DNA of 64,000 nt from Streptomyces inusitatus. Lineage in GTDB: Bacteria; Actinomycetota; Actinomycetes; Streptomycetales; Streptomycetaceae. Positions within the stretch are counted from its first letter, which is position 1. Each line of letters begins with the position of its first letter. Below are positions 7,340 through 15,869 of the stretch, one piece after another. Where the stretch lies: NCBI RefSeq assembly GCF_014651115.1, contig NZ_BMWG01000005.1, positions 132,024-196,023 of the forward strand, written 5' to 3'. Made by a program: the position numbers and the translations under genes. The notes under the pieces are model-generated. The model ran no database searches, was not told the DNA's origin, and saw nothing but the letters and a program-made list of their open reading frames with translations.

Positions 7340-9562
7340 TCAGGCTCCCCGGGTGCCGCGCCGTTCGCGCAGGGCGGCCACCCGCCGGTACAGCTCCACC
7401 GCCTCGGTGTGCCTGCCGAGCTGCTCCAGGCAGTGCGCCTCGTCGTTGCGGCTGGCCAGTGCGTCGGGGTGGTCCGGTCCGAAGACCCGCTCGCGGGCGG
7501 CGGCGACCTGGGTGTAGAGGGTCAGCGCCTCCTCCCAGCGGCCCAGCCAGCCGAGGCCGACCGCCGTCTCACGGCGGCTGACGAGGGTGTCGGGGTGCTC
7601 CGCGCCCAGCACCCGCTCCCGTGCCCCGGCGACCGCGCGGGCCTCGGCGAGCGCCTCCTCCCAGCGGCCGAGCCGGCCGAGGTTCACCCCGAGGCCGTGG
7701 CGGGCCCGCAGCGTCTCGGGGTCGTCCGGGCCGTGCACCCGGGCGCGGTCGTCCACCAGGGCCCGGTACAGCTCCAGGGCCTCCGCGCTGCGGCCGAGGC
7801 GGCCCAGGCTTATGCCCGCCTCGTAGCGGGCGGCGAGGGTGTCCGGGTGGTCCGGGCCGAGCGCCCGGGTACGGGCGGACGCCACCTCCCGGTAGATGTC
7901 CAGCGCCTGGGGCCAGCGGCCGAGGCGGCCCAGGGCGTACGCCACCTCGTAGCGGGTGACGAGGGTGTCGGGGTGCTCCGCGCCCAGCACCCGCTGCCGC
8001 GCCTCGGCGACCTCGCTCACCAGCCGGAAGGAGTCCTCCAGCCGGCCGAGCCTGCTGAGGTTGAAGGCGAGGTTGTGGCGGCAGCGCAGGGTGTCGGGGT
8101 GGTCCGGGCCCATGACGCGCTCACGGGCGGCCAGCACGGCGGTGTAGACGTCGTTGGCCTCGAAGTGGCGGCCGAGCTGCCCCAGGACGTACGCGGTCTC
8201 CTGGCGGGCGGCGAGGGTGTCGGGGTGGCCGGGGCCGAGCGCGCGCTCCCTGCCGTCGGCGACCAGGCGGAATTCGCGCAGCGCGTCCTCGGCCCGCCCG
8301 GTCCTGCTGAGGCTGAAGCCGACCTCGTACCGGCTGGCGAGGGTGTCGGGGTGGTCGGGCCCCAGGGCGTGCTGCCGTTCGGCGGCGACCGCGCGGTGCA
8401 CCTCGCCCGCCTCCTCCCAGCGGCCGAGGCGGCCCAGGCTCAGCCCCGCGTTGTGCCGCCCGGCGAGGGCGGCGAGCAGCGCGGGCGCGGGCCGCGCGGT
8501 CCGCGCCCGGGGTACGGGGAACGCCTGGCCGCGCGGGTCGGCGAGGGTGGTCCACTCGCCGGTCAGACCCGCCGTGTGATCGGGCAGCACGGTCCGCAGC
8601 GCGGTGTCCACCGCCTTGTGACCCGCCGTCATGCCCCGGGTCCACCCCGGCAGCCCCGGCGCCCCCCGCTCGGGGGAGCCGTCGGACGGCGCCGGGAGCG
8701 GGGCGCGGCCCCGGCCCTCCCGGGCGATTCTGCGGCGCAGGTCCCTGGCGTCGGCCGGCCGCTCCTCGGGGGTCTTGGCGAGCAGGTCGAGGACGATCCG
8801 CTGGAAGTGGTCCGGGATGTCGTCCCGGTGGTCGCTCAGCGGCGCGGGCGTCGTGTCCCGGTGCCCGACCAGGACCGACCAGGCGTCCTCGTGGTCGAAG
8901 GGCGGCACCCCGGTGGCGATCTCGTACAGCACACAGCCCAGCGAGTAGAGGTCGCTGCGGTGGTCCACCGGCCCGCCGCCGCCGATCTGCTCGGGCGACA
9001 TGTAGTGCGGGGTGCCCATGGCGATGCCGACGCCGGTGAGCTGGGAGGACGCGCCGATGCCCTCGCCGAGGCGGGCGATGCCGAAGTCGCAGATCTTCAC
9101 CGCCCCGTCGGTGAGCCGCATGATGTTGGCGGGCTTCAGATCGCGGTGCACGATGCCGCGCTCATGGGTGTACGCGAGGGCGTCGGCGACCTGCTCGGCG
9201 ATGTCGACGATCTCGTGGACCGGCAGCGGGCGCTGGTCGTTCGCCTCCAGGAGCTGGCTGAGGTTGTGCCCCTCCAGCAGCTCCATCACCAGATAGAGCA
9301 CCCCCTCGTACTCGCCGAAGTCGTGCACGACGGTCACGCCCCGGTGCTGGAGCGCCGCCGCGACCCGCGCCTCACGGCGAAAGCGCTCCCGCAGCACGGT
9401 GGTGAACGTCTCGTCCCGCTCCGGCGACATCGGCTTGAGGCACTTGACCGCGACGCGCCGCCCCAGCGACTCGTCCACCGCCCGCCACACCTCGCCCATG
9501 CCCCCGCGCCCGATGACTTCGAGCAACCGGTACCGGCCCTGGATCAGCCTGGTCTCCGCCAT
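7340..9562 (-). CDS. Ser/Thr protein kinase with nine C-terminal TPR repeats
   Basis: 740-residue cytoplasmic Hanks-type kinase. The glycine loop is IGRGGMGEVW, the ATP lysine is K40, the catalytic loop is HRDLKPANIM (D141) and the Mg-binding DFG is near 159-161. No membrane helix or PASTA domain is present. After a Pro-rich linker, residues ~355-735 contain nine 42-residue kinesin-light-chain-like TPR units, each ending near GPDHPDTL. The repeats probably form a protein-binding solenoid that recruits substrates. The gene sits directly left of the antibiotic cluster in the same orientation, but 309 bp and a tandem repeat separate them, so a cluster role is only possible. Confidence 0.92.
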   Translation of the reverse strand: MAETRLIQGRYRLLEVIGRGGMGEVWRAVDESLGRRVAVKCLKPMSPERDETFTTVLRERFRREARVAAALQHRGVTVVHDFGEYEGVLYLVMELLEGHNLSQLLEANDQRPLPVHEIVDIAEQVADALAYTHERGIVHRDLKPANIMRLTDGAVKICDFGIARLGEGIGASSQLTGVGIAMGTPHYMSPEQIGGGGPVDHRSDLYSLGCVLYEIATGVPPFDHEDAWSVLVGHRDTTPAPLSDHRDDIPDHFQRIVLDLLAKTPEERPADARDLRRRIAREGRGRAPLPAPSDGSPERGAPGLPGWTRGMTAGHKAVDTALRTVLPDHTAGLTGEWTTLADPRGQAFPVPRARTARPAPALLAALAGRHNAGLSLGRLGRWEEAGEVHRAVAAERQHALGPDHPDTLASRYEVGFSLSRTGRAEDALREFRLVADGRERALGPGHPDTLAARQETAYVLGQLGRHFEANDVYTAVLAARERVMGPDHPDTLRCRHNLAFNLSRLGRLEDSFRLVSEVAEARQRVLGAEHPDTLVTRYEVAYALGRLGRWPQALDIYREVASARTRALGPDHPDTLAARYEAGISLGRLGRSAEALELYRALVDDRARVHGPDDPETLRARHGLGVNLGRLGRWEEALAEARAVAGARERVLGAEHPDTLVSRRETAVGLGWLGRWEEALTLYTQVAAARERVFGPDHPDALASRNDEAHCLEQLGRHTEAVELYRRVAALRERRGTRGA

Positions 9563-9871
9563 CGCGTGCTGTCAGCCCCCGTCGTTCCGCTCCGCCCTCC
9601 CGGCAGCTCCAGTATGGCCGCCCGGCCACCCGGTCCGCACGGGCCACGGCTCCGGCCTCCTTCCGCGCCGCGGGGGCGTGGGCATGCCCAGTCCTCCGGA
9701 GTCCGTACGCCCGTCGCCGGGGAGCGGGGCCGGGGAGCGGGGCCGGGGAGCGAGGCCGGGGAGCGAGGCCGGGGAGCGAGGCCGGGGCCGCAGCCCGTCG
9801 GGACTGCGGCCCCACGCCTCACACACTCGCCGTACGTCAGGAGCGTGGGGGCTGAACCCGACGACGTCCGG
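9563..9871. other. 309-bp gap at left boundary of the antibiotic cluster
   Basis: No coding capacity is supported between the kinase start (9562) and the amiU stop (9872). The only structure seen is the 13-bp tandem repeat array listed separately. The kinase promoter should lie in the left part of this gap. Confidence 0.6.
9719..9783. repeat. 13-bp tandem repeat, five copies
   Basis: Five head-to-tail units of GGGGAGCGRGGCC (R = G in the first two units, A in the last three), followed by a partial unit. They sit upstream of the kinase gene and downstream of amiU, at the cluster edge. No function is evident. Confidence 0.85.
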
Positions 9872-10963
9872 TCACGTTGTGGTGACGCGGCCGCCGGCGT
9901 TCAGTGGCCCCGGGGCCACCGCACCCCAGTCGAAGCCGAGTTCGCCCTTCTCCTCAAGGATCCTTTCCCACCAGGAGCGATGCTCCACATACCAGGTGAC
10001 CGTCTCGGCCAGGCCGGCGTCGAAGTCATGCACCGGACGCCAGCCCAGTTGCGTTTCGATCTTCTTCGGGTCGATCAGATACCGGCGGTCGTGGTTCGGC
10101 CGGTCCGGGATGTGCTCGATCCACTCCGCCGGATCCAACCCGAGTGCCGTGACGACCCGGTCGGCGATGTCCAGGTTGGTGACCTCGTGGCGGGCGGACA
10201 CATCGAAGATCGGCAACAGTTCCGGTTCCGTGGCCGCCCGCACCGGCACCGGCTCCAGCTCGGCGTGCAGCACCCGGTGCACCGCCGCGCAGTGATCGGC
10301 CACGTGCAGCCAGTCCCGGCTCTGCAGCCCGTCGCCGTAGACCGGCACCTTCCGGCCGCGCAGAAGATTCGTCACCGCCAGCGGAATGAGCTTCTCCGGC
10401 AGCTGGTAAGGGCCGTAGTTGTTGGCGCAGTGCGTCATCCGGATGTTGAGTTCCGGGTAGGTCTGCATATACGCGCGTACGATCTGGTCTCCGGCGGCCT
10501 TGGCCGCACTGTACGGCGTCTTCGCATTCAGCGGGGACCGTTCGGTGAACCACTTTTCCCAGGGGGCGAGTTCCCCGTACACCTCGATCGTGGACACGTG
10601 CACATGGGAACGGACCGGAACCAGGCGACTGCACTCGGCCATCACCTGCGCGCCAAGCGCGTTGGAGCGCATGAAAGCACTCGGGCCCAGGATCGCGCGG
10701 TCGTTGTGCGACTCCGCGGCGAAGTTCACGACAAAGTCAGGCCGGTACCGCCGGTATATCTCTTCCATGGCGTCCAGGTCGGCGATGTCGGCATTCTCGA
10801 ACACGACGCGATCGGACACGAGGTCCAAATTCGCCTGATTTCCTGCGAATCCAAGGTAGTCCACCGCGATCACTTCGACATCGGGTGACTCCCACTCCAG
10901 CAAGTGCTGCACATAGTTCGCGCCTATGAAACCTGCGGCACCGGTCACGAGATAGACGGGCAT
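9872..10963 (-). CDS. amiU: dTDP-glucose 4,6-dehydratase-like enzyme with altered catalytic triplet
   Basis: Extended SDR of the RmlB family, 363 residues, expected to turn dTDP-glucose into dTDP-4-keto-6-deoxyglucose, the common precursor of both sugars. NAD-binding GAAGFIGAN is at 8-16, Y151xxxK155 is present, and the substrate loop NNYGPYQLPEKLIP is intact. The usual catalytic STDEVYG is STIEVYG here: Ile126 replaces the general-acid Asp while Glu127 is kept. ATG at 10963 follows AGGAG. It is the last gene of the tetR-led transcription unit, 30 bp after the NRPS gene. The symbol follows the recalled ami gene order. Confidence 0.9.
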   Translation of the reverse strand: MPVYLVTGAAGFIGANYVQHLLEWESPDVEVIAVDYLGFAGNQANLDLVSDRVVFENADIADLDAMEEIYRRYRPDFVVNFAAESHNDRAILGPSAFMRSNALGAQVMAECSRLVPVRSHVHVSTIEVYGELAPWEKWFTERSPLNAKTPYSAAKAAGDQIVRAYMQTYPELNIRMTHCANNYGPYQLPEKLIPLAVTNLLRGRKVPVYGDGLQSRDWLHVADHCAAVHRVLHAELEPVPVRAATEPELLPIFDVSARHEVTNLDIADRVVTALGLDPAEWIEHIPDRPNHDRRYLIDPKKIETQLGWRPVHDFDAGLAETVTWYVEHRSWWERILEEKGELGFDWGAVAPGPLNAGGRVTTT

Positions 10964-10993
10964 GGCTCCTCCGTATGTCCGACAGGCATAGGA

Positions 10994-13390
10994 CTAGGCA
11001 TCGGGTTGTTCGCCGTACCGTTCGGCCAGGTGATCGGAGAGGGCGTCCACGGTCGGATGCTCGTAGATGTCGGAGATCCTCAAGCGTCGATCGATGCGCA
11101 CCATGCTCCGGATCGCCTTCATGGAATCCCCGCCGTGGTCGAAGAAATTGGCGTCACCGTCCAGGTGGTCGACGCTCAGGACATCCCGCCACGCGTCGGT
11201 CACCACACGCTGCCAGTTCCCGGCCCGCTCCCGTTTCCCTCCGGGCACGCTCGGGGCATCCCCTCCCGCCCGCGCGCTCAACGCGCGCCGGTCAACCTTG
11301 CCGTTCTTGCTCAGGGGCAGCGACTGAACGATCTCGATCGACGAGGGAACCATGTGCTTCGGAAGCCGTTCGTGCAGCATGTCGAAGAGAGCCGCGTGGT
11401 CCAGCGTTCCAGCGCGCTCAGCCGTCACATATCCGACCAGCGTCACATGGCTGTCCGGAGCCTCTCTGGACACCACCACCGCGCGCTTCACTCCGGGATG
11501 CGCGGCAAGGGTGGACTCGATTTCCCCCAGTTCCACCCTGATTCCGTTCACCTTGACCTGGAAGTCCTTCCGCCCGAGGATCTCGATGATTCCGTCGGGC
11601 CAGAACCTCGCCATGTCACCGGTGCGGTACAGACGCTCCGGGGCAAGGTCGCCCCACGCCCACCGGACGAACCGTTCGCTTGTCTCCCGAGGGCGGTTGA
11701 GATAGTCGCGGGCCAGGCCCACCCCCGCGAGATAGAGCTCTCCGACCACACCGACCGGTACCGGCATCATCCGCTCGTCAAGGATGAACGTCCTCTGGTT
11801 GGCGAGCGGCCGGCCATAGGGAAGGTGGCCACCGCTCCACTCGTCGGACGTGTCCCACTCGTAAGCGGTGGAATGGACGGAGGCCTCCGTCGCACCGCCC
11901 AGCGCCACGAACCTGAGGTCCGGGGCGACCTTCCGGAAGCGGGCCGGCATCGTCGTCGGCACCCAGTCCCCGCCCGTCATGCAGAGCTTCAGGGGAAGCA
12001 ACCGGGAATCAGCGCTGACCTCGGCGAAGTCGAGGAACAGCTCGATCAGCGGAGGCGCCGAGTTCCAGATCGTGACATGGTGCCGGTCGGCCAGTTCCCA
12101 CCACGAAGCTGGATGGTATCCAGCCTCCGCATCCGGTATGACGACTGTGCCGCCGGCGATGGTGATGCCGAGGAACTCGTACGCCGACATGTCGAAACTC
12201 GGCGAGGACAGCGCGAGCACTGTGTCTTTGGGCCCCACACCGTATCTCGCGTTGAGATCGGCCAGGTTGTTCAGCACGCCACGGTGGCGCAGGGCGATCG
12301 GCTTGGGCGTACCGGTGGAACCCGACGTGTGGATCACATAGCAGAGGTTGTCCGGGCTGACCGCGGTGACCGGATTCCCCGCGGGTGCATCGGGGCGGCT
12401 CCCCAGGTCGTCGACCGACAAGTAGTGCCGCACCTGTGAGGGAAGGATGCGGTCGAGCCCCCGACCAGTGATCATCACTTCGCAGCCCGTGCCGAGGACC
12501 ATTCTTTCGAGACGGTCCCGCGGGTACGCCGGATCCAGGGGCACGTACGCGCCGCCGGCCTTCAGAACGGCCAGGATCGCCACCAGCAGGCCGGGGGTCT
12601 TTTCAAGGTGGATGCCCACCCTGACGTCCGGTCCGACCCGGAGCTCGATCAGACGGTGAGCCAGTTCGTTGGCTCGCCGGTTCACATCATCGTACGACCA
12701 CGACTCGGCTCCAAAAACGGCCGCCACCGCATCGGGCGCCTTCATGGCCCGGCTCTCGAACGCCTGATGGAGGCAGATGTCCTCCGTGAGACGGGTTTCC
12801 GTGTCGTTCCATGTGCGGAGCATGGTGTCGGTTTCGTGTGCTGTCAGGATGTTCAGCCGTGCGGCCGGGGCATCCGGAGTCCTCACCATCTGATCCAGCA
12901 GGACCTTGTAGTGCCCCGCGACCCGATCGGCGTACGCGTCGTCAAATCCGGCGGCGTCGAAACTGAGCGTCACCCTCGACGAGGCAAGGTCCGCGTAGAG
13001 GACCAGTTCGTGTGCGACATCGGTGTCCCTGCTGGAGTCGCCGGAGAACGAGACAGCGAAGGGGGCGGGTTCGTGATCCGATCGCGGCGCCCTCCTCATC
13101 CCTTCGACGAGATCAATAGCGGTGGACTGATCGGTGACATTCAGGTGAATAGTTTCCTGGCTGTCGAGTACATCGATGGAGATCCGCTCAAGGGCGGTGT
13201 ACCGATGGATAAGAGCGGCCATCGCCGCCGTCAGAATCGATGATTGTGAAAGCTCTCCGCCAACTGCGCCAAACGCACCGGGGGATCTTTCCACGCGCTT
13301 GCCTGTCGGTCCTTGCCCGGGTGCCGACCGGCCCAGCACTGCGGGAAAGGAAGCGGAAGTCAGCCGAGCCTGGCGATCGGTGAATGTCAT
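10994..13390 (-). CDS. amiT: NRPS A-PCP protein with truncated condensation domain
   Basis: 798 residues. Positions 1-190 are only the C-terminal part of a condensation domain: there is no HHxxxDG, but the C-A linker RLNILTAHETD is present. An adenylation domain follows (A3 TSGSTGTPKPIA near 352-360, with Pro where Gly is usual; FDMSAYEF; LGGATEAS; YRTGD; catalytic Lys in LSKNGKVDR). The peptidyl carrier domain carries GGDSMKA with pantetheine Ser756. There is no thioesterase. The role inferred from context and amicetin work is to activate and tether alpha-methylserine for transfer by the adjacent transacylase-like AmiR. The A-domain pocket reads tentatively D-M-Y-S-M-G-L-V-H, which I cannot assign to a substrate. 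Confidence 0.88.
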   Translation of the reverse strand: MTFTDRQARLTSASFPAVLGRSAPGQGPTGKRVERSPGAFGAVGGELSQSSILTAAMAALIHRYTALERISIDVLDSQETIHLNVTDQSTAIDLVEGMRRAPRSDHEPAPFAVSFSGDSSRDTDVAHELVLYADLASSRVTLSFDAAGFDDAYADRVAGHYKVLLDQMVRTPDAPAARLNILTAHETDTMLRTWNDTETRLTEDICLHQAFESRAMKAPDAVAAVFGAESWSYDDVNRRANELAHRLIELRVGPDVRVGIHLEKTPGLLVAILAVLKAGGAYVPLDPAYPRDRLERMVLGTGCEVMITGRGLDRILPSQVRHYLSVDDLGSRPDAPAGNPVTAVSPDNLCYVIHTSGSTGTPKPIALRHRGVLNNLADLNARYGVGPKDTVLALSSPSFDMSAYEFLGITIAGGTVVIPDAEAGYHPASWWELADRHHVTIWNSAPPLIELFLDFAEVSADSRLLPLKLCMTGGDWVPTTMPARFRKVAPDLRFVALGGATEASVHSTAYEWDTSDEWSGGHLPYGRPLANQRTFILDERMMPVPVGVVGELYLAGVGLARDYLNRPRETSERFVRWAWGDLAPERLYRTGDMARFWPDGIIEILGRKDFQVKVNGIRVELGEIESTLAAHPGVKRAVVVSREAPDSHVTLVGYVTAERAGTLDHAALFDMLHERLPKHMVPSSIEIVQSLPLSKNGKVDRRALSARAGGDAPSVPGGKRERAGNWQRVVTDAWRDVLSVDHLDGDANFFDHGGDSMKAIRSMVRIDRRLRISDIYEHPTVDALSDHLAERYGEQPDA

Positions 13391-13422
13391 GCCTTGAGCA
13401 ACCTTCCGAACGAGGCGGGTGC

Positions 13423-14781
13423 CTAATCAATTTCGGACTGAAAAGGAAACCGCGCACAGAGGCTGCTCACCCGGCCATGTACCGATTCGCGGAGTGTTCC
13501 CGCCAGCTCGTAATCCGTGGAACCCTGGACCTTGATACCGGACAGCACCTCGTGCACGAGCCTTGCGCATTCGCGAACCGCTAAGGGACCCATCCCCCGC
13601 TGCGCGAGTATATTGGTGCCGAACCGCAGGCCGCCGCCGACCGTGGGCGGAAGCGGGTCTCCGGGGATCTTGTTTCTGTTGACCAGAATTCCGCATTCTT
13701 CGAGTGCTCGTTCGGCCACGACACCGGTGAGCCCCGCGGTCCGGACGTCGACCAGGACCATGTGGTTGTCGGTGCCCCCGGTCAGAACGTCATACCCCAG
13801 CGTCATGAGTTCGTCCGACAGCGCCTTCGCGTCATCCACGACGCGTTTCATCGTGGTGTGGAAACCGCCGCTCGACGCGATGGCCAGGGCGCGCGCCTTG
13901 GCTGCTATCGAGGACGGGTCCGGCGTTCCCTGAAACCCGGGGAACACCGCGCGCTGCATGAGCTTCCACAGCTCTGTCCGGCCGTCCGGCCCGGCCCGGC
14001 GATAGTCCTCGCCAAGCAGGATCAACCCTCCTCGGGGACCTGCTAGTTGCTTGTAGGTACTGGTTGTCGTGATGTGGGCGTAGTCGATCGGACTCGGATG
14101 CAGCCCCGCGGCGACCAGGCCGGCTATGTGGGAGATGTCGGCGATGAGGTAGGCGCCGACACGATCCGCGATGGCCCTGAACCGGGCGAAGTCCAGCCAT
14201 CGGGGGAACGCGCTCGCTCCCGCGATGACAACGTTCGGGCGGTGTTCGAGCGCGCGGCCGAGGATCTTGTCGTAGTCGAGACTTCCGTCGGGTTCGACGC
14301 CATAGCGGGCCACGTCGTAGTACTTCCCGCTGACCGATGCGCTCGCTCCGTGCGTCAGATGTCCACCGGAATCAAGATCCAGCGCGAGAACCTTTCCGCC
14401 GCGGGGCAGCAGGGCCGCCATGACCGCCAGGTTCGCCGATGAGCAGGAGTGCGGCTGAACGTTCGCGTACCGGGCACCGAAGACGTGCTTGGCACGTTCC
14501 ACCGCGAGTCTCTCGATTCCGTCGAAGTGCACGGCACCCGGGTGGTAGCGCGCCCCCGGATAGCCCTCGGCGGTGACGTTCGACATGACTGTACCGTTCG
14601 CGCAGAGGACGGACGGCGGGGCCACACTGGCGGAGGCCACCATCGACAAGCTTGCGGTTTGGTACTTCGCCTCGGCATCGAGGAGCGCACCGAGGCCCGG
14701 ATCGTTTCTCGCCAGTACACTCCAGCCCATCTCGGCGATGGACCTGGTCGTAGGGCTTGTCATTTGCTCAGCTTCAAGCAC
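13423..14781 (-). CDS. amiS: SHMT-like PLP enzyme, probable alpha-methylserine synthase
   Basis: 452-residue fold-type I PLP enzyme of the glycine/serine hydroxymethyltransferase family. The PLP lysine is K244 in TTSTYKQLAGPRGG. The Asp/His pair in ADISHIAGLVAAG and the substrate Arg in GGGLRFGT are kept. By alignment to E. coli GlyA, Tyr55 is Thr70, Tyr65 is His80 and His228 is Tyr243. A Thr at the Tyr55 position is, as I recall, a mark of alpha-methylserine hydroxymethyltransferases, which use D-alanine in place of glycine. GTG at 14781 is chosen for its AAGGAG site 6 bp upstream; the ATG at 14763 has none. The product would be loaded by the NRPS gene downstream. Confidence 0.9.
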   Translation of the reverse strand: MLEAEQMTSPTTRSIAEMGWSVLARNDPGLGALLDAEAKYQTASLSMVASASVAPPSVLCANGTVMSNVTAEGYPGARYHPGAVHFDGIERLAVERAKHVFGARYANVQPHSCSSANLAVMAALLPRGGKVLALDLDSGGHLTHGASASVSGKYYDVARYGVEPDGSLDYDKILGRALEHRPNVVIAGASAFPRWLDFARFRAIADRVGAYLIADISHIAGLVAAGLHPSPIDYAHITTTSTYKQLAGPRGGLILLGEDYRRAGPDGRTELWKLMQRAVFPGFQGTPDPSSIAAKARALAIASSGGFHTTMKRVVDDAKALSDELMTLGYDVLTGGTDNHMVLVDVRTAGLTGVVAERALEECGILVNRNKIPGDPLPPTVGGGLRFGTNILAQRGMGPLAVRECARLVHEVLSGIKVQGSTDYELAGTLRESVHGRVSSLCARFPFQSEID

Positions 14782-14917
14782 AGGAAACTCCTTGGATTCG
14801 ATCGCACGGTACAGGTCATGCCAAATAAAGGCTGGAACCTTTTACTGGGATCAGCTCAGCCGCAGAGAAGTTCCGAGCAGAGGAAACCGCGGGCCGTCAG
14901 GCAACCACCGCAGCGCG

Positions 14918-14938
14918 GGCGGAGCCGATCACTCCGCC
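14918..14938 (-). terminator. Hairpin after amiR
   Basis: GGCGGAG and CTCCGCC arms (7 bp each) with a 7-nt loop lie just past the amiR stop, in the 161-bp gap before the SHMT gene. There is no U-run, so it may be an RNA-processing or partial attenuation hairpin rather than a full terminator. Confidence 0.35.
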
Positions 14939-14942
14939 GGAA

Positions 14943-15842
14943 TTAGCCGAAATTTTTCTTCAGCCAGGAATCATCAACATATTCGGTCGCCGCTTGGAAA
15001 TCAATCTCCAACTGACGCAGAAATGAGCTGATCACGTACACTTTTTCCGGTGCGAACTGTCGCAAGGCTTCGATCAGGCCCGGAACGTCAAGGGATCGAG
15101 TTTCACTTGCGACGAGCGCCTTCGCGGCATCCACGCCTGAGAACAACGTGTGCATACCGGGAACGGCGGTGATCACAGGAGCTTTCGGATGACCGAGTTC
15201 ATTCTCTTTCAGCAGAGCTTCCAACCGCTGACGACTGGGTTCCCGGAACGGTGAGTGATACGCCTGATGCGCAAGGGACCGGTCCACCACCTGTAGGTCC
15301 ACAGGCCCCTCGCTGCGCGCTGATTCCAGTGTCGCCCGCAGACCGGATACCATGATCATGCGCCCGGCTCCATTGAGGACGGAACCGAAGTCACAGGATA
15401 TGGTCATCTGGTCCGGCTGATTGTAGTAGCGCCAGTCGATCGACGCAGGCACAAATGCAAAACCGATTGCCTCGTCCCTCTGGGTGTCTTGCAGATGCCT
15501 CTCCCGAAGGAATCTGACCACCATTTCGGTCGAGGCCGCTCCGGATGAATGCAGTGCGGCGAGTTCTCCCAAGGAGACACCGCCGTAAACCGAGACGGCA
15601 CCATACTGGTGCTCCACTATCCTACCCACGCTGAGCATTGCGGCCATTTGCCGTATCCAGCGCAGCAGCACCGGATGGACGTGCAGCACCTCTCCGTCTA
15701 TGAGGTGACTCACCGGAACTTCAATCACCTCGGCAAATTCACGGTAAATCGACTGGGCAATTTCCGAGTTTTGCAGCATCGGTTCGTAGCCACGAAAATC
15801 CACCGCAGCATCGGCCGGCCCAAATAACATGAACGTCTTCAC
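14943..15842 (-). CDS. amiR: Acyl carrier protein transacylase-like enzyme (terminal amide formation)
   Basis: 299-residue FabD/malonyl-transacylase-fold protein. The nucleophile elbow is GVSLGE (Ser90) in place of GHSLGE, and the catalytic His196 lies in AYHSPF. In amicetin the recalled amiR knockout makes plicacetin, so this enzyme would move alpha-methylserine from the AmiT carrier domain to the PABA amine, an unusual job for a transacylase. GTG at 15842 has GAGGAG 5 bp upstream, whereas the ATG at 15830 lacks a site. Codon 6 is TTA, a rare leucine codon in Streptomyces that makes translation dependent on the bldA tRNA. It is followed by a hairpin and the SHMT gene. Confidence 0.85.
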   Translation of the reverse strand: MKTFMLFGPADAAVDFRGYEPMLQNSEIAQSIYREFAEVIEVPVSHLIDGEVLHVHPVLLRWIRQMAAMLSVGRIVEHQYGAVSVYGGVSLGELAALHSSGAASTEMVVRFLRERHLQDTQRDEAIGFAFVPASIDWRYYNQPDQMTISCDFGSVLNGAGRMIMVSGLRATLESARSEGPVDLQVVDRSLAHQAYHSPFREPSRQRLEALLKENELGHPKAPVITAVPGMHTLFSGVDAAKALVASETRSLDVPGLIEALRQFAPEKVYVISSFLRQLEIDFQAATEYVDDSWLKKNFG

Positions 15843-15869
15843 GAAAACTCCTCTTCGCTCTTACAGGAT

